This document shows positions 27,751 to 37,238 of a DNA stretch of 64,000 bases, piece after piece. The DNA is from Corynebacterium bovis DSM 20582 = CIP 54.80 (lineage in GTDB: Bacteria; Actinomycetota; Actinomycetes; Mycobacteriales; Mycobacteriaceae), in NCBI RefSeq assembly GCF_030408615.1, contig NZ_CP047187.1, positions 2,108,001 to 2,172,000 of the forward strand, in the 5' to 3' direction. The position numbers and the translations under genes were made by a program. The notes under the pieces were generated by a model, which saw only the letters and a list, made by a program, of their open reading frames with translations, ran no database searches and was not told the DNA's origin. Position 1 is the first letter of the stretch; the number at the start of each line of letters is the position of its first letter.

Positions 27751-29298
27751 TCAGTGGGGAGCCTCGGGTTTGACCATCGGGAAGAGCACGGTGTCCCTGA
27801 TACCCAGGCCGGTCAGGGCCATGAGCAGCCGGTCCACCCCCATCCCGGTACCCGCTGTCGGGGGCATCCCCTGCTCCATGGCCGCGAGGAAGTCCTCGTC
27901 GAGAACCATGGCCTCGTCGTCCCCGCCGGCGGCGAGCCGCGCCTGGTCCTCGAAGCGCTCCCGCTGCACCACCGGGTCGACGAGCTCCGAGTACCCCGTC
28001 GCCAGCTCGAACCCGCGGACGTACAGGTCCCACTTCTCCGTCACCCCGCGCTCCGTGCGGTGCTGCCGGGTCAGCGGGGACGTCTCGACGGGGAAGTTCC
28101 GCACGAACACCGGCCCGCCCAGCTGGTCGGAGCACATGTGCTCCCACAGCTCCTCGACGAGCTTGCCGTGCCCCCACCCGGTGCCGACCTCGAGCCCGAC
28201 GGCGTCGGCGACGGCGGTGAGCTCCTCCACCGTCGAGTCGACGGTGACCTCGAACCGGTCGTCGAACCGCTTCCGCAGCGCGGCGTTGAGCGACGGGTAC
28301 ATCTCCATCGACGGCCACTCGCCGCCGAGGTCGTACTCCGTCCCGTCGGCGAGGGTCACCGTCGTCGAGCCGAAGACCTCCTGCGCGACCTCCTGGATGA
28401 CCTCGCGGATCGTGCGGGCGCCGTCGTCGTACGTGCCGTAGGCCTGGTAGGTCTCCAGCATCGCGAACTCGGGGCTGTGGGAGGAGTCGACGCCCTCGTT
28501 GCGGAAGTTCCGGTTGATCTCGAAGACCCGGTCGATGCCGCCGACGACGCAACGCTTGAGGTAGAGCTCCGGCGCGATGCGGAGGTACAGGTCGATGTCG
28601 AGCGCGTTGGAGTGCGTGACGAACGGGCGGGCCGCCGCACCCCCGTGGAGCGTCTGGAGCATCGGCGTCTCGACCTCGAGGAAGCCCCGGCGCTCGAGCG
28701 CGGTGCGCAGGGCCCGCATGACCCGGATGCGCGTGAGGGCGTTGCGGCGCGCCTCCTCACGCATGATGAGGTCGGTGTAGCGGTGCCGCACGCGGGTGTC
28801 CTCGCTGAGGTCCTTGTGCGCGACCGGCAGCGGGCGCAGCGACTTCGACGCCATCGCCCAGCTGTCCGCCATGACGGACAGCTCACCGCGCCGCGAGGCG
28901 ATGATCCGGCCGTGCACCGAGACGATGTCGCCGAGGTCGACGTCCGCCTTCCACTGCGCGAGCGCCTCCTCCCCGACCTCCGCCAGCGAGAGCATGACCT
29001 GCAGCTGCGTCCCGTCGCCGTCCTGGAGGCTCGCGAAACACAGCTTGCCGGTGTTGCGCACGAACATCACGCGCCCGGCGACGCCGACCTCGACGTCGGT
29101 CTCCTCGCCGGTCGCCAGGACCCGCGCGCCCTCCCGGGGCTCCTCGACGGAGTAGGCGTCGCGGATCTCACGGAGGGAGTGCGTGCGCGCCACCTCCACG
29201 GGGTACGGGTCGCGCCCGTCCTCGAGCATCCGCTGCCGCTTCTCCCGGCGGATGCGGAGCTGTTCGGGGAGGTCTGTCTGGTTCTTCGCGTCAGTCAT
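27751..29298 (-). CDS. lysS: Lysyl-tRNA synthetase (class II)
   Basis: LysS (515 residues) charges tRNA-Lys. It has an N-terminal OB-fold anticodon domain and the class II catalytic core: motif 2 near [14 protein letters not shown], and motif 3 with [13 protein letters not shown] close to the C-terminus. The ATG at 29298 gives the usual length. It sits alone between an acyl-CoA dehydrogenase gene (downstream) and an HNH gene (upstream, 22 bases away). Confidence 0.97.
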   Translation of the reverse strand: MTDAKNQTDLPEQLRIRREKRQRMLEDGRDPYPVEVARTHSLREIRDAYSVEEPREGARVLATGEETDVEVGVAGRVMFVRNTGKLCFASLQDGDGTQLQVMLSLAEVGEEALAQWKADVDLGDIVSVHGRIIASRRGELSVMADSWAMASKSLRPLPVAHKDLSEDTRVRHRYTDLIMREEARRNALTRIRVMRALRTALERRGFLEVETPMLQTLHGGAAARPFVTHSNALDIDLYLRIAPELYLKRCVVGGIDRVFEINRNFRNEGVDSSHSPEFAMLETYQAYGTYDDGARTIREVIQEVAQEVFGSTTVTLADGTEYDLGGEWPSMEMYPSLNAALRKRFDDRFEVTVDSTVEELTAVADAVGLEVGTGWGHGKLVEELWEHMCSDQLGGPVFVRNFPVETSPLTRQHRTERGVTEKWDLYVRGFELATGYSELVDPVVQRERFEDQARLAAGGDDEAMVLDEDFLAAMEQGMPPTAGTGMGVDRLLMALTGLGIRDTVLFPMVKPEAPH

Positions 29299-29320
29299 GG
29301 TCCCCCAGCCTACGTGACCG

Positions 29321-30340
29321 TCACTCGTGCAGAAACGCGAGTGGTCCCCGCGCGCGCGTCGTGAACTCCCGGCCGTCCGGCGCCGTCCAGACGACCGTCA
29401 CTCCCCCGTCCGGCGTCCGCGTCCGCCACCCGAACCACGTCTTGAGGTTGTGGTGGTGCTGGCACACGCAGTGCAGGTTGGCCGGGTCCGTCGGCCCGCC
29501 CTCGGCGTACCCGACGATGTGGTCGGCCTGGCACCGGTCCGCCGGCACCCGGCACGCGGGGAACCGGCAGTGCCCGTCCCTTCCGGTGAGGTGCCGCCGG
29601 ACCGCCGCCGACGGCCGGTAGCGGTCCACCCCCGGGGGCACCTCGGCGTGCCGGTGGACCCGGGTGGCGACCTCCGCCCACAGGTCCGCCGTGCACGGAC
29701 TCACCCACCCGGTGCCCGGGACGTACCCGGGCCCGCCCAGGGCGCGGAAGAGGTGGAGGTGGACGGTCACCCGCTCCGGGGACCCGCGGAGGAGGTCGAC
29801 GGCCGCCTCCACGGGACTGCCGCCGCGCCGCCGCGCCGCCGTCCGCACGGCCGCCATGCACAGCCCGGCCGTGACGTCGTCCCCGCACTCGACGATGATC
29901 CGGGAGCCGCGCCGCCGGACGCCGGGCGTCCGTCGCTCCGCCTCCGCGCTGAGGAACGGGGCCGCCGTCGTGAGGACGCGCTCGAGGACGTCCCGCAGGT
30001 CCTCGACGGACAGCGGCCCCTCCGTCGCGTCGAGCAGCTCGATGACCGCCACCTCACACGTGAAGTCGAGTTCCGCGGTCGCCTCCGGGCACCGCACCGT
30101 GCGGCGCCGGACCGCGGTCCAGATGACGTGGAGGTGGACGACGGAGAGGCGTCCGTCGTCCTCCGCCACCTCCCACAGGTCCGGCATCCGCCGGGAGAGT
30201 TCCCCGGCGTGGGCCATGACGGCGGCGTCGTACCTCCCCCTCCCCCGGAGCAGCCGCACGCACCCTGTCCCGTGGAGCGTCGCGGCGAGCCGGAGTTCGG
30301 CGACGGTCACCTCGCGCAGCGCAGTGACCACGGTGTCCAT
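29321..30340 (-). CDS. HNH endonuclease-domain protein (DUF222/13E12-like)
   Basis: The 339-residue protein combines an N-terminal helical DUF222-like region with a C-terminal HNH domain: the His-Asn-His signature lies in [10 protein letters not shown] and [15 protein letters not shown], with zinc-type cysteines in CRFPACRVP. Start ATG 30340 follows AAGGGGG. Such genes are frequent in actinobacterial genomes, often in many copies, and some act as or derive from mobile elements. No repeats or transposase flank it here. A 9-bp hairpin (30357-30379) lies just before its ribosome site. The role is unknown. Confidence 0.85.
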   Translation of the reverse strand: MDTVVTALREVTVAELRLAATLHGTGCVRLLRGRGRYDAAVMAHAGELSRRMPDLWEVAEDDGRLSVVHLHVIWTAVRRRTVRCPEATAELDFTCEVAVIELLDATEGPLSVEDLRDVLERVLTTAAPFLSAEAERRTPGVRRRGSRIIVECGDDVTAGLCMAAVRTAARRRGGSPVEAAVDLLRGSPERVTVHLHLFRALGGPGYVPGTGWVSPCTADLWAEVATRVHRHAEVPPGVDRYRPSAAVRRHLTGRDGHCRFPACRVPADRCQADHIVGYAEGGPTDPANLHCVCQHHHNLKTWFGWRTRTPDGGVTVVWTAPDGREFTTRARGPLAFLHE

Positions 30341-30356
30341 CGGGTCCCCCCTTCCC

Positions 30357-30379
30357 CGTCGCCGCACCCCGCGGCGACG
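30357..30379. repeat. Hairpin in the 5' leader of the HNH gene
   Basis: CGTCGCCGC-ACCCC-GCGGCGACG is a perfect 9-bp stem with a five-base loop, 17-39 bases upstream of the HNH start codon. A -10-like TAGGGT (minus strand, 30402-30397) would place it inside the leader, where it could affect translation. Confidence 0.5.
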
Positions 30380-30496
30380 TCCGATGTGCTGCCCCCACCC
30401 TAGGACCCGCCCCGGACACCGCCCCCCCACCCGCAGCGCCCGTTCCCGCAGCTCACCGACTGTCACGTTCGAACCACACAGCCAATGTGGCAGACA

Positions 30497-31603
30497 TCAC
30501 ACCAGCCAGTCGTTCGGGGTGAACAGCTCCGTGTGCACCGCCGCCGGCGCGAACCGCCCGACCTGCGGCAGCACCGCCCGGAGGAACCGCTCCCCGCCGC
30601 AGAGGTACCACCGCGCCCCCTCCGGCAGGTCCGCGAGCTCGACCTCCCCGGTGAACCGCCGGTGCTCCCCGCCGAGCGCCGCGACGAGCCGGTCGGTCAC
30701 CTCCTCCTGCGCGTACCCCACGCCCGGCTGCTCGACGTGGAGCACCGTCACCGGCCGGTCCCGCACCCCGCGCAGGATGCCCACCAGCGGCGTCGACCCG
30801 ATCCCGGACCCGACGAGCACCAGCGGCTCGTCACCGGCGAGGACGAGGTCCCCGGCCGGCAGCGTCGCGTCGACGGTGGCCGGCAGGGTGTCCAGCAGGT
30901 GCGAACTCACCTCGCCGTCCCGCTGCACCACGACAGTGAACCCCCGCCCGTCCCAGTCGACGAGCGAGTACTGCCGCAGCTGCCGCGCCCCGTCCGGCAG
31001 CCGCACCCCGATCGACGTGTACTGCCCCGGCCGCGTGTCCGCGAACCCCGGCGCGTCGAACGTCAGCTCCGTCACCCGCGGGGTGAGCGCCCGCGACCCG
31101 CGCAGCCGCGCGGTGACGAACACGTCCCCGTCGTCGACCCCCGCCCGCCGGTACAGGGCCCGCTCCTCCCCGACGAGCACCTCCTCCAGCAGGCGGTACA
31201 CCTCCTCCCACGCCTCCGCGACCTCCGGGGTCACCGCGTCGCCGAGAACCTCGCCGATCGCCGCGAAGAGGTGGTCGTGGACGACGACGTACTGCTCCGC
31301 GGTCACACCGAGGGAGACGTGCTTGTGCGCGATGCGGGACAGCATCCCCTCCGGGGGCCGCGCCCCGGGGTCGACGAGCATCGTGGCGAACGTCGCGACC
31401 GACGCCGCGAGCGCCTTCTGCTGCCCACCGGAGCGCTGGTTCCCCCGGTTGAACAGGTCCCGCTCGAGCTCCGGGTGGGCGGCGAACATCGAGCGGTAGA
31501 ACAGCCGGGTGATCTCCCCGATGTGCGCGCCGACGAGCGGCAGGGTCTCCCGCACCGTCCGTTCGTGCTCCGGGGTGAGGCGGGGATGGGTGGTCGTGAG
31601 CAT
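30497..31603 (-). CDS. hmp: Flavohemoprotein, nitric oxide dioxygenase
   Basis: This 368-residue protein converts NO to nitrate with O2 and NAD(P)H. It has an N-terminal globin domain (FYRSMFAAHPEL; proximal His in AHKHVSLG near residue 85), an FAD domain with the RQYSLV motif, and an NAD domain with GSGIGSTPLVGIL. The end (LFTPNDWLV) is slightly shorter than E. coli Hmp (396 residues). It is encoded 5 bases after an NsrR-like gene, so sensor and detoxifying enzyme share a transcript. Confidence 0.94.
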   Translation of the reverse strand: MLTTTHPRLTPEHERTVRETLPLVGAHIGEITRLFYRSMFAAHPELERDLFNRGNQRSGGQQKALAASVATFATMLVDPGARPPEGMLSRIAHKHVSLGVTAEQYVVVHDHLFAAIGEVLGDAVTPEVAEAWEEVYRLLEEVLVGEERALYRRAGVDDGDVFVTARLRGSRALTPRVTELTFDAPGFADTRPGQYTSIGVRLPDGARQLRQYSLVDWDGRGFTVVVQRDGEVSSHLLDTLPATVDATLPAGDLVLAGDEPLVLVGSGIGSTPLVGILRGVRDRPVTVLHVEQPGVGYAQEEVTDRLVAALGGEHRRFTGEVELADLPEGARWYLCGGERFLRAVLPQVGRFAPAAVHTELFTPNDWLV

Positions 31604-31608
31604 GGCAG

Positions 31609-32031
31609 TCAGTCCTTCGTCAGGGTCGGAGGGTGGATCGGGAGTCCGGCCGTGCCGGCGACGAGGTCGCCGACCGTCTGCCCGTCGAAGGTGGCGAAGA
31701 AGTTCTCCCTCGCCTCCGCCAACCGGTGACGCAGGGCACAGCCACGGTCCGCGAGGGGGCACCCCCCGCACCGGACGACCTCGCCGGGGCCCTCCAACTC
31801 GCGCAGCAGCCAACCGACGTCGGTCCGCAGCGCACCCTCGGCGAGGGACACCCCACCACCCCGGCCGCGGACGGACTCGGCGACACCGAGGTCGACGAGC
31901 CGGGCCACGACCTTCTTCACGTGGGACGGCGACGCGTTCGCGAGGACCGCGATCCGCCCCACCGTGGACCGCCGGCCCGACATGAGCATGAGCGAACGAA
32001 GCCCCAGGTCAGCGAAGGTGGTGAGGTGCAT
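31609..32031 (-). CDS. nsrR: Rrf2-family NO-sensing repressor (NsrR-like)
   Basis: The 140-residue protein has an Rrf2 winged helix at the N-terminus (start MHLTTFADLGLRSLM) and three cysteines, Cys88, Cys91 and Cys98, suited to hold an iron-sulfur cluster. NsrR proteins use such a cluster to detect NO and derepress hmp. The gene directly precedes hmp, which is the strongest support. A palindrome at 32066-32076 and an AT-rich stretch upstream may be its operator and promoter. Confidence 0.88.
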   Translation of the reverse strand: MHLTTFADLGLRSLMLMSGRRSTVGRIAVLANASPSHVKKVVARLVDLGVAESVRGRGGGVSLAEGALRTDVGWLLRELEGPGEVVRCGGCPLADRGCALRHRLAEARENFFATFDGQTVGDLVAGTAGLPIHPPTLTKD

Positions 32032-32065
32032 GCCCCTGACGCTAGGCCGCCGCCGGGAAAAGATC

Positions 32066-32076
32066 CATCCGGGATG
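32066..32076. promoter_or_regulatory. Palindrome upstream of nsrR-hmp
   Basis: CATCC-G-GGATG is a perfect inverted repeat 35-45 bases ahead of the nsrR start, beside TTTAAA (32081-32086). It is a candidate operator for autoregulation by the NsrR-like protein; it does not match an NsrR consensus known to me in detail. Confidence 0.35.
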
Positions 32077-32143
32077 CGCCTTTAAATGTCACGCCGCGCC
32101 GGCGCGGGCGTCATCCGTCGAGCCCACCCCCACGCGAATGATC

Positions 32144-32557
32144 TCAGTCACATGTGCGCGGGTCGAGCAGGCCGGACCCCTCCGGCGCGTGGGCCGGGTC
32201 GGTGCCCTCCTCGACCCGGCGGTTGTCCCCGTCGACGAAGACGACGCGCGGGGACCGGTCGGCGAGCTCGTCCTCGCCGTACAGGGCGTAGCCGATGATG
32301 ATGACGAGGTCACCGGGGCTGATGAGCCGCGCGGCCGCACCGTTGATCCCGATGATGCCGGTCCCCCGCTCGCCGGCGATGACGTACGTCGTGAGCCTCG
32401 CCCCGGTGTCGATGTCGACGACGTCGATCTGCTCCCCCTCCAGCAGGTCGGCGGCGTCCATGAGGTCACGGTCGATCGTGCACGACCCCACGTAGTGGAG
32501 GTCGGCCTGGGTGACCGTGGCCCGGTGGATCTTCGACTTCAGCATCGTCCGCAACAC
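32144..32557 (-). CDS. panD: Aspartate 1-decarboxylase, pyruvoyl-type proenzyme
   Basis: PanD makes beta-alanine from aspartate for pantothenate. The 137-residue proenzyme has the self-cleavage site Gly24-Ser25 in YVGSC; cleavage creates the pyruvoyl group on Ser25. The GTG at 32557 is preferred since it yields the MLRT start seen in C. glutamicum PanD; an ATG four codons later is possible. It is the last gene of the leftward pantothenate/folate block, ten bases after panC. The intergenic stretch beyond its end (32032-32143) contains only the nsrR promoter area. Confidence 0.96.
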   Translation of the reverse strand: MLRTMLKSKIHRATVTQADLHYVGSCTIDRDLMDAADLLEGEQIDVVDIDTGARLTTYVIAGERGTGIIGINGAAARLISPGDLVIIIGYALYGEDELADRSPRVVFVDGDNRRVEEGTDPAHAPEGSGLLDPRTCD

Positions 32558-32567
32558 GGGGTGGACC

Positions 32568-33440
32568 TTACCCTTCCACGCCCGCGGCGCCGAGCGGGAC
32601 CCCGACGTTGTCGATGAGCCGGGTCGTGCCGACGCGGCCCGCGACGAGGAGACGGGCGTCGCCCTCCGCCGGGGCCTCCCCCAGATCCGGGGCTCGCAGG
32701 GCCAGGTAGTCGACGTCGACGCCGCTGTCGTCGAGCACCGCGCGGGCCGCGGCGAGGACCGCCTCCGGGCCCCGCGCCGCGGCGTGCGCCCCGGCCGTCA
32801 GCGCCGCGGACAGCGCCAACGCCGTCTCCCGCTCCGCGGCGGACAGGTACGTGTTCCGCGACGACCGCGCGAGCCCGTCGGCCTCCCGGACGACCGGCAC
32901 CCCGTGGACGCGGACCCGCATGTCGAGGTCCGTCACCATCTGCTGCACGAGGACGAGCTGCTGCCAGTCCTTCTCCCCGAACACCGCGTGGTCGCAGTTC
33001 GTCAGGCGGAACAGCTTGTTGACGACCGTGAGCATCCCCGCGAAGTGCGTCGGCCGGTGCTCCGCCTCGAGGACCGCCCCCGCCGGCCCCGGGTGGACCG
33101 TCGTCCGCGGGCCGTTCGGGTACATGTCGCGGACCGTCGGGGCGAAGACCGCGTCCACCCCCGCCGCGCGGAGCTTCGCGACGTCCTCGTCGAGGGTGCG
33201 CGGGTAGGCGTCGAGATCCTCCCCCTCCCCGAACTGGAGCGGGTTGACGAAGATGCTGACGACCACGACCCCGCCCGGGATCCGCTGCGCCTCCCGCACG
33301 AGCGCGAGGTGCCCCTCGTGCAGGGCCCCCATCGTCGGGACGAGGACGACGGGCCGCCCCGTGGCCCGCAGCGCCCGGGTGAGGTCCCCGATGCCGTCGG
33401 TCGTCGTGTACACCGTCGCCTCGCCTGGCCGGAAGGTCAT
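32568..33440 (-). CDS. panC: Pantoate-beta-alanine ligase
   Basis: PanC (290 residues) condenses pantoate with beta-alanine using ATP. It contains the nucleotide motif [12 protein letters not shown], the SIFVNPLQF stretch, and the GEKDWQQL motif. ATG 33440 has an excellent site (AAGGAG). The product of panD, encoded just downstream, is its substrate. The ketopantoate-forming panB gene is not in the window; the oxidoreductase upstream (33484) is not a clear panE. Confidence 0.97.
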   Translation of the reverse strand: MTFRPGEATVYTTTDGIGDLTRALRATGRPVVLVPTMGALHEGHLALVREAQRIPGGVVVVSIFVNPLQFGEGEDLDAYPRTLDEDVAKLRAAGVDAVFAPTVRDMYPNGPRTTVHPGPAGAVLEAEHRPTHFAGMLTVVNKLFRLTNCDHAVFGEKDWQQLVLVQQMVTDLDMRVRVHGVPVVREADGLARSSRNTYLSAAERETALALSAALTAGAHAAARGPEAVLAAARAVLDDSGVDVDYLALRAPDLGEAPAEGDARLLVAGRVGTTRLIDNVGVPLGAAGVEG

Positions 33441-33470
33441 GGTTCTCCTTGAGTCTGTCGGGTCTGTCGT

Positions 33471-33504
33471 CACTGTCTGCCTGTCAGCACTGTCTGCCTG
33501 TCAG
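33471..33504. repeat. Perfect 17-bp tandem duplication at a gene end
   Basis: CACTGTCTGCCTGTCAG occurs twice head to tail (33471-33487 and 33488-33504), spanning the stop codon of the DUF2520 gene and the panC leader. Since 17 is not a multiple of three, the duplication changed the end of the protein by one codon but kept a stop immediately after. Confidence 0.9.
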
Positions 33505-34302
33505 CGCCCACTCGACGTCCGCCGCCCCCGCCAGCTGCGCCGTGCGCACCGCACCGTGAATGTACGCCCCGGTCACCCCGCCGTCACCGCAGAGGTCCCG
33601 CAGCGCGTCGACGTGCCGGAGCACCGCCGCGACGTCGTTGCGCGCCGCCGGGCCCGTCAACGCCGCCTCCCGCCGGTCGAGGGCCGCCTCCACCGCCGCC
33701 GGGACGATCCGGCGCAGCAGCGTCTCCGGCGCGTCCGTCACCCGGTCGAGGACCGCGAGGGCGTCGCTGAGGAGCGTCACCGTGTGGTTCGCGGCGTGGG
33801 CGACGGCCGCGTGGTACGCGGGGCGGGCCTCCTCGGGGACGACGACCGGAACCCCGCCGAACGAGGACACGAGCACCTGCGCGACCGCGAGCCCCGCCTC
33901 ACCGTCCGCCGTGACCCCCCACGGGCAGCCGGCGAGGTCCGGCTCCCCGGTGAACGTCATCACCGGGTGGAGGGCCAGCGGCAGCGCCCCGGTGTCCGTC
34001 ACCGGCTGGAGGACCGCGCAGCCGTGCGCGCCGGACGTGTGGGCGACGATCTGCCCGTCGCGCGTCGTCCGGGCGACCCGCTCGACGACCTCGGGGAGCA
34101 CCGGGTCCGGCACGGCGAGGACGACGAGTGCCGCCTGCGCGGCCTCCTCCACCCCGACGACCGGCACCGGCAGGTCCGTGCCCGACCGGGAGACGACGCG
34201 CACGTCGTGCCCGGCGGCGAGGGCGACGCGGGCGACCGCCGTGCCGACCGCCCCGGCGGAGATCACGCCCACGCTCAGGCGTGGGGGCTGCCGGTCCGTC
34301 AT
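33484..34302 (-). CDS. Rossmann-fold oxidoreductase-like protein with DUF2520 domain
   Basis: The 272-residue protein has an N-terminal dinucleotide-binding segment (GVISAGAVGTAVARVAL, residues about 11-27) and a helical C-terminal DUF2520-type domain with PAYHAAVAHAANH. It resembles ketopantoate or pyrroline-carboxylate reductases in layout. Position next to panC makes a pantothenate-related reduction tempting, but no catalytic assignment is possible from sequence. ATG 34302 overlaps the upstream gene's stop by four bases. Confidence 0.85.
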   Translation of the reverse strand: MTDRQPPRLSVGVISAGAVGTAVARVALAAGHDVRVVSRSGTDLPVPVVGVEEAAQAALVVLAVPDPVLPEVVERVARTTRDGQIVAHTSGAHGCAVLQPVTDTGALPLALHPVMTFTGEPDLAGCPWGVTADGEAGLAVAQVLVSSFGGVPVVVPEEARPAYHAAVAHAANHTVTLLSDALAVLDRVTDAPETLLRRIVPAAVEAALDRREAALTGPAARNDVAAVLRHVDALRDLCGDGGVTGAYIHGAVRTAQLAGAADVEWALTGRQC

Positions 34303-34991
34303 GAGTTCTTCCGCAGCTGCTCCATGAGTTCCGCGACCGTCCGCCCGCCGGCGTCCGCCCGGCGGCGGCCCCCGGTCGACGCCGCGGCCGGCGTCTCCGG
34401 CGCGCGGTGACGGTGGTGGCCGCGGTCCTCCTCCTCGGCCGGCGGGGTGCTGACGACGAGCGGGATCTGCGCCGTCTCCTCGCTGTCCGACCCGGCCCAC
34501 CGCACGGCCGCGAACGACCCGGTGGAGAAGCCGGGGCGGGAGGCCGTGGCCGGGGCCGGCTGCTCCCGTTCGAGCTCGACGATCCGCTCCGCCGTCGCCC
34601 GCAGCGCGGCGGGCTCCTCGCCCAGCTCCGTGCCCGACAGCGCCGCGAGCTGCTCCCGCATCGCGGCGAGTTCCCGGCGCAGTGCCGCGACGGCCTCGTC
34701 GCGGTCCTCGCGGAGGCGCGTCGCGTAGGAGTTCTCCAGGGTGAGCTCCCGCTCCCGGTGGCGACGCCGCTCCTCCTCCAGCTCCGCCCGGTGCCGGCGT
34801 TCCAGGTCGGCGGACCGCTGGCGCAGCGTCGACAACGACCCGGCGTACCGGGTGACGAGGACCGCCCCGGAGAACGCCGCCCACAGCGACGCGATGACGG
34901 CGATCTTCAGCCACGTGTCGGAGTCCGTCACGACCATGACCGCGCTCGCGGCGAGGGCGAGGGCACAGAGCACGTACCAGAGGATCCTCAT
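34299..34991 (-). CDS. Two-helix membrane protein with coiled coil (DUF6779-like)
   Basis: The 230-residue protein has two N-terminal membrane helices (residues about 3-21 and 30-51), a highly charged Arg/Glu coiled coil (about 60-125), and a Pro/Ala/Arg-rich disordered C-terminus. ATG 34991 is used; an in-frame ATG at 35036 would add 15 residues. Conserved proteins of this shape lie between folK-DUF3180 and panC in corynebacteria. Such architecture suits a cytoplasmic-facing scaffold at the membrane, perhaps in division or envelope assembly, but nothing proves it. Confidence 0.82.
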   Translation of the reverse strand: MRILWYVLCALALAASAVMVVTDSDTWLKIAVIASLWAAFSGAVLVTRYAGSLSTLRQRSADLERRHRAELEEERRRHRERELTLENSYATRLREDRDEAVAALRRELAAMREQLAALSGTELGEEPAALRATAERIVELEREQPAPATASRPGFSTGSFAAVRWAGSDSEETAQIPLVVSTPPAEEEDRGHHRHRAPETPAAASTGGRRRADAGGRTVAELMEQLRKNS

Positions 34992-35059
34992 CACACCGCC
35001 GGACCCCTCCGACGGCACACGGTTTCCTGGAGTCATGGGGACCACCCTACAGCGGGACC

Positions 35060-35509
35060 CTAGAGCGGGACAGCGCACCCGCATTCGAGCCACACCCCGG
35101 CGGCCGTCGCCGCGACGGCCGCGAGACACCCGGCGACGACCCCCGGCACGTCGCCCGCCGCCGCGACGAGCTCCGCGCGGTGCGCGAGCACGTACACGGC
35201 CACCCCGCCGTACGCCCCGGCGACCGCCGCCGCGACCCACGCGACCGCCCGGCCGCCCATCGCGCACCACGTCACCGTCACCGGGGACCACTGCGACCGG
35301 TCGAAACCGACCATCCCGTCGGCGATGCGCCGGCGGACGACGACGCCGAGCCACCCCGCGGCCGCGGCGACGACCCACAGCACGAGGCTGTCCCGCACCT
35401 GCACCGGCGGGAACGACCCGTACCACGCCCACGCGGCGGCGGCCGTGACGACGCCGACGACGAGCATCGTCACGAGCAGCGCGGGGACACGCGTCGGCTG
35501 CACCGTCAC
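35060..35509 (-). CDS. Four-helix membrane protein, DUF3180
   Basis: The 149-residue protein is almost wholly membrane-embedded, with four helices and short loops, and matches the actinobacterial DUF3180 family that accompanies folK. GTG 35509 overlaps the folK stop by four bases (GTGA); a GTG one codon upstream is also possible. Function is unknown; linkage to folate genes is conserved in corynebacteria. Confidence 0.88.
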   Translation of the reverse strand: MTVQPTRVPALLVTMLVVGVVTAAAAWAWYGSFPPVQVRDSLVLWVVAAAAGWLGVVVRRRIADGMVGFDRSQWSPVTVTWCAMGGRAVAWVAAAVAGAYGGVAVYVLAHRAELVAAAGDVPGVVAGCLAAVAATAAGVWLECGCAVPL

Positions 35510-36006
35510 CACCCCCCGTCGATCCGGCGCAGCCCCGTGGCGTCGACGTCGACGTCCGCGACCCGGGTGCCGCCCAGCCGCGCGTCCGGCTCGACGTCGA
35601 GCCACGGCACGACGACGAAGGCGCGGTCCAGGGCCCACGGGTGGGGCAGGGTGAGCGCGGCGTCGTCCCACGTGACGTCCTCCCCGTCGACGCGCACGGT
35701 GACGATGTCGACGTCGAGGGTCCGCGGCCCCCAGCGGCGCGTGCGCTCCCGGCCGGCGTCCCGCTCCCGGGCCTGGCAGTACCGCAGCAGCTCCGGCGGG
35801 GTGAGGGTCGTGTCGGCGACGACGACCCCGTTGCGGAACTCCGGCTGGTCCGTGACCCCCCACGGCGGCGTCGCGTACAGGGGGCTCACGGCGACGACGT
35901 CGAGGTCCGCGCGGAACGCGGCGAGCAGGTCCCGGAGCGTGGCCTCCGCGTCCCCGAGGTTCGCCCCGACGGAGAGCACGGCCCGGCGGGTCTCAGGTGC
36001 GGACAT
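35506..36006 (-). CDS. folK: 6-hydroxymethyl-7,8-dihydropterin pyrophosphokinase
   Basis: FolK (166 residues) transfers pyrophosphate from ATP to the pterin alcohol made by FolB. It begins with the family signature SVGANLGDAEATL and includes RRWGPRTLDVDIV and LPHPWALDRAFV near the C-terminus, the pterin and ATP loops. ATG 36006 overlaps the folB end by 14 bases. The product is condensed with p-aminobenzoate by FolP, encoded two genes upstream. Confidence 0.96.
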   Translation of the reverse strand: MSAPETRRAVLSVGANLGDAEATLRDLLAAFRADLDVVAVSPLYATPPWGVTDQPEFRNGVVVADTTLTPPELLRYCQARERDAGRERTRRWGPRTLDVDIVTVRVDGEDVTWDDAALTLPHPWALDRAFVVVPWLDVEPDARLGGTRVADVDVDATGLRRIDGGW

Positions 36007-36373
36007 CGGGGGCCTTCCGGGACCGGCGCGCGACGACGCGCACGTCGCTGAACGGGTACGGGATCGGCGCGTCCGGCTTGTGCACCGTCACCTCGACGGC
36101 GTACACGCCCTCCCGGGCGTTGATCCGGTCCGCGACCGCCGCGGCGAGCGACTCGATGAGGTCGTAGCCCGGCCCCTCGACAACCTCCACCGCCTCCCGC
36201 GCGAGGTCGACGTAGGACAGGGTGTCCGCGATGCGGTCGGAGCGCACGGCCGCGGTGAAGTCGGTCCACACGACGAGGTCGACGAGGAAGCGCTGGCCGT
36301 GCTCCTTCTCGTCGCTGTACACGCCGTGGTAGCCCCAGGCCTCCAGGCCGGTCAGTTCGATACGGTCAGCCAC
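35993..36373 (-). CDS. folB: Dihydroneopterin aldolase
   Basis: FolB (126 residues) cleaves dihydroneopterin to 6-hydroxymethyl-dihydropterin and glycolaldehyde. The start IELTGLEAWGYHGVYSDEKEHGQRF with the active-site Glu/His region and the C-terminal VTVHKPDAPIPYPFSDV are characteristic. The GTG at 36373 overlaps folP by eight bases and gives the usual length. It acts between FolE and FolK in the same operon. Confidence 0.96.
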   Translation of the reverse strand: MADRIELTGLEAWGYHGVYSDEKEHGQRFLVDLVVWTDFTAAVRSDRIADTLSYVDLAREAVEVVEGPGYDLIESLAAAVADRINAREGVYAVEVTVHKPDAPIPYPFSDVRVVARRSRKAPDVRT

Positions 36374-37238
36374 GACGGGCCCTCCATCCCTCCGGCGGTT
36401 CCGGCCCGTCGCCGAGCGCGACGGCCCGGGCGACGTCGACGGCCGCGCGGCTCGGGGCGACGTCGTGCACCCGCACCGCCCACGCGCCACGGGAGGCGGC
36501 GATCGCGCTCACCGCGGCGGTGGCGTCGTCGGCGCTCGCCGGCGTGCCCGGGCGGCCGTCCGGCGCCGGGCGGAGCGTCGTGAGGAAGCGCTTGCGGCTC
36601 GCCCCGACGAGCACCGGCAGCCCGAGCCGGACGAGCGCCGGCAGGCCCTGGAGGAGCCGCCAGTTGTCCCGCGCGGACTTGCCGAAGCCGAGGCCGGGGT
36701 CGACGGACAGCGCGGCCGGGTCGACGCCCGCGTCCACCGCCCGGTCGACGACCGCGCGGAGGCGGCGGGAGACGTGGGCGACGATGTCGTCCGGCGCGGC
36801 GGCGCCGTCGGGGGCGTGGAAGGCCTCCCAGTGCATGAGGCACAACGGCAGGCCCGTCTCCGCGGCGACGCCCGTCATCCGGGGGTCGGCGAGGCCGCCC
36901 GAGACGTCATTGAGCAGGTCCGTCCCCGCCTCGGCGGCGGCCTCCGCCGTCGCCGCGTTCATCGTGTCGACGCTCGTCGTCACCCCCTCCGCGTGGAGCT
37001 CCCGGATGACCGGCACGACCCGGGCGCGCTCGACGTCCGGGTCCACCCGCCGCGCCCCCGGGCGCGTCGACTCCCCGCCGACGTCGATGATGTCCGCCCC
37101 GGCGGCGACGAGCGCCCGGGCGTGGTCGAGCGCCGCCGCCGTCGTCACGTGGTCCCCGCCGTCGGAGAAGGAGTCCTCCGTGACGTTGAGGACACCCATG
37201 ACGAGCGTCCGGTCCGCGCCGTACACCGCGTGGGCCAT
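36366..37238 (-). CDS. folP: Dihydropteroate synthase
   Basis: FolP (290 residues) joins p-aminobenzoate to the pterin pyrophosphate and is the sulfonamide target. Signatures: VMGVLNVTEDSFSDGG, the GGESTRPGA loop, DPGLGFGKS and SRKRFL. The chosen ATG (37238) overlaps the folE stop by one base; a GTG one codon earlier is possible. No insertion or change typical of sulfonamide resistance (such as Sul enzymes) is evident. Confidence 0.97.
   Translation of the reverse strand: MAHAVYGADRTLVMGVLNVTEDSFSDGGDHVTTAAALDHARALVAAGADIIDVGGESTRPGARRVDPDVERARVVPVIRELHAEGVTTSVDTMNAATAEAAAEAGTDLLNDVSGGLADPRMTGVAAETGLPLCLMHWEAFHAPDGAAAPDDIVAHVSRRLRAVVDRAVDAGVDPAALSVDPGLGFGKSARDNWRLLQGLPALVRLGLPVLVGASRKRFLTTLRPAPDGRPGTPASADDATAAVSAIAASRGAWAVRVHDVAPSRAAVDVARAVALGDGPEPPEGWRARRG

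Noticed and set aside
29321-30340. HNH gene as part of a restriction or phage defence system
   Set aside because: No methylase, helicase or other defence gene is adjacent; DUF222-HNH proteins are common solitary genes.
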